Shown here: positions 15,820-20,572 of the stretch, piece by piece
How the letters are laid out: each line of letters opens with the position of its first letter
Numbering within the stretch: the stretch's first letter is position 1
Assembly: GCA_037441125.1 (NCBI GenBank)
Contig: JBBIST010000056.1
Coordinates: 1 to 20,572 of the forward strand
Length of the DNA stretch: 20,572 nt
From: JALHMQ01 sp037441125
Lineage (GTDB): Bacteria; Pseudomonadota; Gammaproteobacteria; Burkholderiales; Burkholderiaceae_F
Direction of reading: 5' to 3'
Notes under the pieces: generated by a model
What the model saw: the letters and a program-made list of their open reading frames with translations, nothing else
What the model was told of the DNA's origin: nothing
Database searches by the model: none
Made by a program: the position numbers and the translations under genes

Positions 15820-16116
15820 CTGGTCTCTCCGTGTGGTGGTGTTATTGGTCCGGCGTCGGCCGAAGGCGGCTGGACACGCGCGGGACCGCGCATCGTACTG
15901 CCGCCGCCGGACTGGCTGCTGCGGCCGCGTCGGCCGCGTATCGGCGCTGCAATGTCCGTTCCTGGGTCCGGCGGCCAGCGCCGGTGGGATCAAGGCCGTG
16001 GCGCTGGCGGCGCGAAGTGTCGTGTCCGCGCATGACGGCCACGTTACGATTCCGACCCTCCATGGCTCCGTGTCGAGACCGGTCGCGGCGGTTGCGCCGC
16101 GCCTGCCCCGCCGCCC
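15820..16116. other. 297-bp divergent intergenic region, ugpB-like gene / ubiA
   Basis: No gene is visible here. TACGAT occurs on the minus strand at 15892-15897 and on the plus strand at 16045-16050. Both are possible -10 boxes for the two divergent genes, but neither has a convincing -35 partner. Confidence 0.4.
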
Positions 16117-16977
16117 GTGCTGCGCGACCGACTCTCGCTCTACGCCAGCCTGACCCGCATCGACAAGCCGGTCGGCACGCTGCTGCTGCTGTGGCCGACG
16201 CTGGGCGCGCTGTGGATCGCCAGCGACGGCGTGCCGGCGGCGCTGCACCTGGCGATCTTCGTCCTCGGCAGCTTCCTGATGCGTTCGGCCGGCTGCGCGA
16301 TCAACGACGTCGCCGACCGCGACTTCGACGGCCACGTCAAGCGCACGGCCGAGCGCGTGGTCGCCAGCGGCCGCGTGTCGCCGGCCGAGGCGCTGATCGT
16401 CTCGCTGGTGCTGACGCTGGCCGCGGCGACGCTGCTGATTCCACTGAACCTGCTCACCTTTACGCTGGCGCTGCTGGGCGTGGTCGTGGCCTCGACCTAT
16501 CCGCTGTTCAAGCGCTTCTTTCCGTTGCCCCAGGCCTACCTGGCGATCGCCTTCTCGTTCGGCATCCCGATGGCCTTCGCGGCGGTTCAGGGCCGGGTGC
16601 CGGAGATCGGCTGGTGGCTGTTCGCGGCCAACCTGTTCTGGGTCGTCGCCTACGACACCGAGTACGCGATGGTCGACCGCGACGACGACCTGCGCATCGG
16701 CGTGCGCTCGTCGGCGATCCTGTTCGGCCGCGCCGACGTCGCCGCGGTGATGGTCTGCTACGGCTTGTACTTCGGCCTGCTGCTGGTGGTCGGTCTGCGC
16801 ATCGGCGCCGCCTGGCCCTATTACCTGGGCTGGGCGGTTGCCGCCGGCTTCGCGCTGTATCACTACGCGCTGATCCGCACGCGTGAGCGCGATCTTTGCC
16901 TGCGCGCCTTCCGCCACAACCAGTGGGTCGGCTGCGCCGTGTTCGCCGGCGTGGCCGGCAGCTACTTTGTGCGCTGA
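16117..16977 (+). CDS. ubiA: 4-hydroxybenzoate polyprenyltransferase
   Basis: UbiA attaches the polyprenyl tail to 4-hydroxybenzoate, the first membrane step of ubiquinone synthesis. The 286-residue integral membrane protein has both Asp-rich, Mg-prenyl-diphosphate-binding motifs: NDVADRDFD (63-71) and YDTEYAMVDRDDD (179-191). The N-terminal RIDKPVGTLLLLWPTLGALW is the standard UbiA opening. The start is GTG at 16117, the first possible start in this frame and the expected distance from RIDKPVG. No ribosome-binding site is visible. Length matches E. coli UbiA (290). The gene is transcribed convergently with proC; only 30 bp separate the stops and an imperfect hairpin fills that gap. Confidence 0.96.
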   Translation: MLRDRLSLYASLTRIDKPVGTLLLLWPTLGALWIASDGVPAALHLAIFVLGSFLMRSAGCAINDVADRDFDGHVKRTAERVVASGRVSPAEALIVSLVLTLAAATLLIPLNLLTFTLALLGVVVASTYPLFKRFFPLPQAYLAIAFSFGIPMAFAAVQGRVPEIGWWLFAANLFWVVAYDTEYAMVDRDDDLRIGVRSSAILFGRADVAAVMVCYGLYFGLLLVVGLRIGAAWPYYLGWAVAAGFALYHYALIRTRERDLCLRAFRHNQWVGCAVFAGVAGSYFVR

Positions 16978-16986
16978 TCGGCGGCT

Positions 16987-17007
16987 GCGGCCGCGTTCGC
17001 GGTCCGC
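16987..17007. terminator. imperfect hairpin between convergent ubiA and proC
   Basis: GCGG (16987-16990) pairs with CCGC (17004-17007) and CGCG (16992-16995) with CGCG (16998-17001), with a small internal bulge and a TT loop. It fills most of the 30-bp gap and could serve as a bidirectional 3'-end structure. A 2-nt loop is unfavourable, so the closing pairs would probably open. Confidence 0.3.
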
Positions 17008-17898
17008 TCACTCCTGACCGAACTCGTCGCCCAGCTCGCGCGCCCGCGCCGCGGCCGCGCGCACTGCGGCGACGATCGTCGCTTCGATGCCGGCCGCCTC
17101 CAGGCAGGCCAGCGCCGCCGCCGTGGTGCCGCCGCGCGAGGTGACCCGCTCGCGCAGCAGCGCCGGCGGTTCGTCCGACTGCGCTGCCAACTGCGCCGCG
17201 CCGGTGAAGGTGGCGATCGCAAGCTGGCGCGCCTGCGCCTCGGACAGGCCGAGATCGCGACCGGCGGCCTGCAGCGCCTCGATGAAACGAAACACGTAGG
17301 CAGGGCCGCTGCCCGACACTGCGGTCACGGCGTCGAGCTGCGACTCGTCGTCGAACCACACGACCGTGCCGACCGCAGCGAGGATGCGCTCGGCTTGACA
17401 GCGCGCGTCGGCGCCGACACCGGGCAGCGCCGCCATGCCGGTGATGCCGGCGCCGATCAGCGCCGGCGTGTTCGGCATCGCCCGCACCACGCGCTCCGAG
17501 CCGCACCAGCGCGCGATGTCGGCGGCGCGGATCCCGGCGGCGACCGACAGCAGCAGTGAGTCGCCCAAGTGCGGGCGCAGCGCGTAGCAGGCTTGGCGCA
17601 GTTGCTGCGGCTTGACGGCGAGCACGACGACCTCGGCCTGCGCCAGCGCGGCGTTGGGCTGCGCCGCGGTGCTGGCGCCGAATTCGCGCTCCAGGTGCGC
17701 GCGCCTGGCTTCGTCGATCTCGACCACGTGCGGAGCGCCGCCGCCTTCGCGCCGCAGGCCGCTGATCAGCGCTGCCGCGAGGTTGCCGCCGCCGATGAAC
17801 GCCACGCGCGGCAGCGGCGGTGGCGCGGCGGCCGCTGTGGCCCGCTGTGCCTCGCCGGTCGGAGTCTGGAGCGCGCGTGGTTCGTTCGTGGTGGTCAT
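17008..17898 (-). CDS. proC: pyrroline-5-carboxylate reductase
   Basis: ProC performs the last step of proline synthesis, NAD(P)H-dependent reduction of 1-pyrroline-5-carboxylate, in the cytoplasm. The 296-residue sequence has the Rossmann motif FIGGGNLAAALISGL (about 34-48), VLAVKPQQ and RAMPNTPALIGAGITG. The C-terminal dimerisation domain has AVSGSGPAYVFRFIEAL and the signature VTSRGGTTAAAL. About 30 residues of Thr/Ala/Pro-rich sequence precede the fold, longer than in most ProC proteins. The ATG at 17898 is nevertheless supported by its ATGA overlap with the yggS stop and by the absence of any other ATG before the Rossmann motif. yggS-proC is a widely conserved pair. Confidence 0.96.
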   Translation of the reverse strand: MTTTNEPRALQTPTGEAQRATAAAAPPPLPRVAFIGGGNLAAALISGLRREGGGAPHVVEIDEARRAHLEREFGASTAAQPNAALAQAEVVVLAVKPQQLRQACYALRPHLGDSLLLSVAAGIRAADIARWCGSERVVRAMPNTPALIGAGITGMAALPGVGADARCQAERILAAVGTVVWFDDESQLDAVTAVSGSGPAYVFRFIEALQAAGRDLGLSEAQARQLAIATFTGAAQLAAQSDEPPALLRERVTSRGGTTAAALACLEAAGIEATIVAAVRAAAARARELGDEFGQE

Positions 17899-18650
17899 CG
17901 GTGTTCCTCAGCGCCTGCCTGCGGCGCGCGGGGGCGCGCACCGAAAATCGCGGTGCCGATACGCACCATCGTCGCACCTTCGGCGATGGCGGCTTCGAGG
18001 TCGGCCGACATGCCCAGCGACAGGGTGTCGAGCGGCAGCCCGTCGGCGCGCAACTGCTCGAACAGCGCGCGCATCCGCGCCAGCGGCGCGCGCTGGCGCA
18101 CGGGGTCGTCCTGCGGCTCGGGAATGGCCATCAGCCCGCGCAGCTTCAGGCGGGGCAGAGCGGCGACCGCCTGCGCCAGCGCCGGCAACTGCGCCGGCGC
18201 CACACCGCTCTTGCTCGCCTCGCCGCTGACGTTGACCTGCAGCAGCACGTTGAGCGGCGCAGCCGCGGCCGGCCGCTGCTCGGCGAGACGCTGCGCGATC
18301 TTCAGCCGCTCGATCGACTGCACCCAGTCGAAGCGCTCGGCGATCGGCCGTGTCTTGTTGCTCTGGATCGGACCGATGAAGTGCCACTCGAGTCCCGCGG
18401 CGGCCGCTTCGCCGGCGGCCGCCAGGCGCTGCAGCGCCTCGATCTTGGCGAGTGCCTCCTGCACGTAGTTCTCGCCGAAGCGCCGCTGGCCGGCGCGCGC
18501 GGCTGCCAGCACCACGTCGGCGCCGAAGCCCTTGCTGACCGCAAGCAGACTGACCGCTGCCCGATCGCGCGAAACGGCCCGGGCTGCGGTGCTAATCCTT
18601 TCGTTCACTCGGCGCAAGTTGGCTTGCACCTGCTGCTGCAAACTCGACAT
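17895..18650 (-). CDS. yggS: PLP homeostasis protein, YggS/PLPBP family
   Basis: A 251-residue pyridoxal-phosphate-binding protein without known enzymatic activity; family members maintain PLP homeostasis and affect amino-acid pools. Lys40 in LLAVSKGFGAD is the PLP Schiff-base lysine. The family segments RRFGENYVQEALAK, HFIGPIQSNKTR (90-101), LLQVNVSGEASKSG, GLMAIPEP and SLGMSADLEAAIAEGATMVRIG are all present. The ATG at 18650 gives the usual family start; a longer frame to 18692 adds residues unlike the family. No clear ribosome-binding site is seen. It overlaps proC by 4 bp and diverges from pilT, a gene order also known from Pseudomonas. Confidence 0.95.
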   Translation of the reverse strand: MSSLQQQVQANLRRVNERISTAARAVSRDRAAVSLLAVSKGFGADVVLAAARAGQRRFGENYVQEALAKIEALQRLAAAGEAAAAGLEWHFIGPIQSNKTRPIAERFDWVQSIERLKIAQRLAEQRPAAAAPLNVLLQVNVSGEASKSGVAPAQLPALAQAVAALPRLKLRGLMAIPEPQDDPVRQRAPLARMRALFEQLRADGLPLDTLSLGMSADLEAAIAEGATMVRIGTAIFGARPRAPQAGAEEHR

Positions 18651-18680
18651 AATCGATTCGACCCGGGTCCGCTTAAGCGG
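18651..18680. repeat. three adjacent perfect palindromes between yggS and pilT
   Basis: AATCGATT (18651-18658), GACCCGGGTC (18660-18669) and CCGCTTAAGCGG (18669-18680) follow one another within 30 bp, immediately ahead of the yggS start. They lie where the yggS promoter or leader should be and could be operator sites. I do not recognise a known regulator consensus. Confidence 0.4.
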
Positions 18681-18823
18681 CCCGATGAGCAAGGTGGGTT
18701 GCGGGCCGCTCCCGGCAGCTTGACCCGGTCATGCGGCCCGCGCCTCCTTGCACCGCTGCCGATCGCATCCGGCGATTTGCGGCCGATCCGCCCCCGACCC
18801 GTGTCGGACCGCAGGCATCGACG

Positions 18824-19867
18824 ATGGACATCTCCGAACTGCTCGCATTCTCGGTCAAGAACAAGGCTTCGGATCTGCACTTGTCGGCCGGCCTGCCGCC
18901 GATGATCCGCGTCCATGGTGACGTACGCCGCATCAACCTGCCGCCCTTGGAACACAAGGACGTGCACGCGATGATCTACGACATCATGACCGACGCCCAG
19001 CGCAAGGTCTACGACGAGCACCTCGAGTGCGACTTCTCGTTCGACCTGCCCGGGCTGGCGCGCTTTCGCGTCAACGCCTTCAACCAGGACCGCGGCGCGG
19101 CCGCGGTGCTGCGCACGATCCCGTCGCGCGTGCTGTCGCTCGAGGAACTGCAGGCGCCGCGCGTGTTCGCCGACTTCTCCTCCAAGCCGCGCGGCCTGGT
19201 GCTGGTGACCGGACCGACCGGTTCGGGCAAGAGCACGACGCTGGCGGCGATGATCGACTACGTCAACAACAACCTCTACGGCCACGTGCTGACGATCGAG
19301 GATCCGATCGAGTTCGTGCACGAGTCTCGCAAGTGCGTGATCAACCAGCGCGAGGTCGGCCCGCACACGCTCTCGTTCGCCAATGCGCTGCGCAGCGCGC
19401 TGCGCGAGGATCCCGACGTGGTCCTGGTGGGCGAGTTGCGCGACCTGGAGACGATCCGCCTGGCGCTGACCGCGGCCGAGACCGGCCACCTGGTGTTCGG
19501 TACCCTGCACACCTCGAGCGCAGCCAAGACGATCGACCGTATCGTCGACGTGTTCCCGGCGGCCGAGAAGGAGATGGTGCGGGCGATGATGTCGGAGTCG
19601 CTGGTGGCGGTGATCTCGCAGTCGCTGCTGAAGCTGAAGGACGGCAGCGGCCGCATCGCCGCGCACGAGATCATGGTCGGCACGCCGGCGATCCGCAACC
19701 TGATCCGCGAAAACAAGGTGGCGCAGATGTACTCGATGATCCAGACCGGCAGCCAGTTCGGCATGCAGACGCTCGACCAGTGCATGATGGACCTGGTGCG
19801 GCGTAACCTGGTGACCGTGGGCGAGGCGCGCCAGTACGCGAAGCAGCCCGAGACCTTCGTCGGCTGA
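18824..19867 (+). CDS. pilT: type IV pilus retraction ATPase PilT
   Basis: PilT is the hexameric cytoplasmic ATPase that drives pilus retraction, twitching motility and DNA uptake. The 347-residue sequence starts with MDISELLAFSVKNKASDLHL. Walker A GPTGSGKST is at 130-138, the Asp box includes TIEDPIEFVH, the Walker B region is DPDVVLVGELRD (196-207) and the His box is TGHLVFGTLHT. The C-terminal AIRNLIRE motif needed for retraction in PilT is present. The ATG at 18824 was chosen because it starts the conserved N-terminus; the frame continues upstream to 18731 without protein-like sequence. A weak AGG lies 8 bp upstream. No clear promoter is visible apart from a TTGACC at 18720-18725 without a -10 partner. 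pilU follows 38 bp downstream. Confidence 0.97.
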   Translation: MDISELLAFSVKNKASDLHLSAGLPPMIRVHGDVRRINLPPLEHKDVHAMIYDIMTDAQRKVYDEHLECDFSFDLPGLARFRVNAFNQDRGAAAVLRTIPSRVLSLEELQAPRVFADFSSKPRGLVLVTGPTGSGKSTTLAAMIDYVNNNLYGHVLTIEDPIEFVHESRKCVINQREVGPHTLSFANALRSALREDPDVVLVGELRDLETIRLALTAAETGHLVFGTLHTSSAAKTIDRIVDVFPAAEKEMVRAMMSESLVAVISQSLLKLKDGSGRIAAHEIMVGTPAIRNLIRENKVAQMYSMIQTGSQFGMQTLDQCMMDLVRRNLVTVGEARQYAKQPETFVG

Positions 19868-19905
19868 ACGGCAACGCCCGCTGCCCGCTAACTCCGAGGC
19901 CCTTT

Positions 19906-20572
19906 ATGGAACGCGACCAGGCCATCCGCTTCGTGCACGACCTGCTGCGCTTGCTGCTGACCAAGAAGGGCTCGGACCTGTTCTTGACCGCCGACTTTCC
20001 GCCCGCCTTCAAGCTCGACGGCCGCGTCCTGCCGGTGTCGAACCAGCCGCTCAACGCCAACCACACGGCCGAGCTGGTGCGGGCGATCATGAACGACCGC
20101 CAGGCGGCCGACTTCGAGGCCACGAACGAGTGCAACTTCGCGATCAACCCGACCGGCATCGGCCGCTTCCGCGTGAGCGCCTTCGTGCAGCAGGGCAAGG
20201 TCGGAATCGTGTTCCGCGTCATCGCCGACCGCATCCCGACCACTGAGGAACTGAACCTGCCGCCGATTTTCAACGAGCTGGCGATGGCCAAGCGCGGCGT
20301 CGTGATCGTGGTCGGCGCCACCGGCTGCGGCAAGAGCACGACGCTGGCGGCGATGGTCGGCTATCGCAACGAGAACAGCCAGGGCCACATCATCACGATC
20401 GAAGACCCGATCGAGTACGTCCACCCGCACCGCAACTGCATCATCACCCAGCGCGAGGTCGGCGTCGACTGCGACTCCTGGCAGGTGGCGCTGAAGAACA
20501 CGCTGCGCCAGGCGCCGGACGTGATCCTGATCGGCGAGGTGCGCGACCGCGAGACCATGGAGCACGCGATCT
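19906..20572 (+). CDS. pilU: type IV pilus ATPase PilU, C-terminal part outside window
   Basis: PilU is the PilT paralogue that assists PilT-dependent pilus retraction. Only the first 222 residues are inside the window; the frame is still open at the right edge. Visible are the N-terminal domain with KKGSDLFLTADFPPAFKLDG, Walker A GATGCGKST (137-145), the Asp box TIEDPIEYVHPHRNC, and the Walker B region APDVILIGEVRDRETM. The Cys within Walker A and the HRNCIITQREVGVD segment distinguish PilU from PilT. The ATG at 19906 has GAGG seven bases upstream. The short 38-bp gap to pilT suggests one operon. Full PilU is usually about 370-380 residues, so roughly 150 residues are missing because of the window. 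Confidence 0.95.
   Translation, partial: MERDQAIRFVHDLLRLLLTKKGSDLFLTADFPPAFKLDGRVLPVSNQPLNANHTAELVRAIMNDRQAADFEATNECNFAINPTGIGRFRVSAFVQQGKVGIVFRVIADRIPTTEELNLPPIFNELAMAKRGVVIVVGATGCGKSTTLAAMVGYRNENSQGHIITIEDPIEYVHPHRNCIITQREVGVDCDSWQVALKNTLRQAPDVILIGEVRDRETMEHAI

Noticed and set aside
15820..16917. 366-residue N-terminal extension of the ugpB-like frame
   Set aside because: The protein has a good ATG, ribosome-binding site and signal peptide at 15819; the extension is antisense to ubiA.

Overview
The window reads as ordinary chromosomal core sequence of a high-GC Gram-negative bacterium, most likely a betaproteobacterium of or near the Burkholderiales. This placement is inferred from gene content: type IV pilus PilT/PilU next to YggS and ProC, a small Trp-rich membrane protein of the kind known from Burkholderiales, a c551-type cytochrome, a proteobacterial UbiA and an Fnr/Crp regulator. 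Eighteen protein genes fill almost all of the window, all appear intact except pilU, which runs off the right edge, and a tRNA-Thr(CGT) is clipped at the left edge. There are no IS elements, phage genes, CRISPR arrays or broken genes, and base composition looks uniform.

Layout, left to right. 1-230: tRNA-Thr on the minus strand with a TATAAT box behind it. 231-3218: an NAD-binding SDR-like protein (minus) starts 11 bp from a divergent ferredoxin-reductase fusion of the AscD/CDP-6-deoxy-glucoseen reductase type, followed by a short-form argC. 3232-8223: a complete branched-chain amino acid ABC transporter on the minus strand. The lipoprotein gene livK comes first and is closed by a canonical rho-independent terminator, then livH-livM-livG-livF follow in a tight cluster. 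8484-9258: a periplasmic c551-like cytochrome (minus) diverges from a small Trp-rich membrane protein (plus). 9287-11848: ilvD (minus) diverges from lgt (plus). 11982-14236: a malonyl-CoA synthetase-like gene (plus) converges on a Crp/Fnr regulator (minus). 14467-16977: an orphan UgpB-type solute-binding protein (minus) diverges from ubiA (plus). 17008-20572: proC and yggS overlap as a minus-strand pair, diverging from pilT-pilU.

Functional links: argC and proC are amino-acid biosynthesis genes (arginine, proline), while livKHMGF and ilvD cover uptake and synthesis of branched-chain amino acids. Lgt attaches the lipid to lipoproteins such as the LivK encoded here. PilT and PilU are the two retraction ATPases of type IV pili. 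UbiA (ubiquinone) and the c-type cytochrome belong to respiration.

I did not find a convincing undescribed system. The items most worth a second look are regulatory: several perfect GC-rich hairpins lacking U-tracts that sit directly behind stop codons, a perfect hairpin in the leader of the Crp/Fnr gene, the terminator separating livK from its permease genes, a run of adjacent palindromes between yggS and pilT, and the uncharacterised SDR/ferredoxin-reductase divergent pair.
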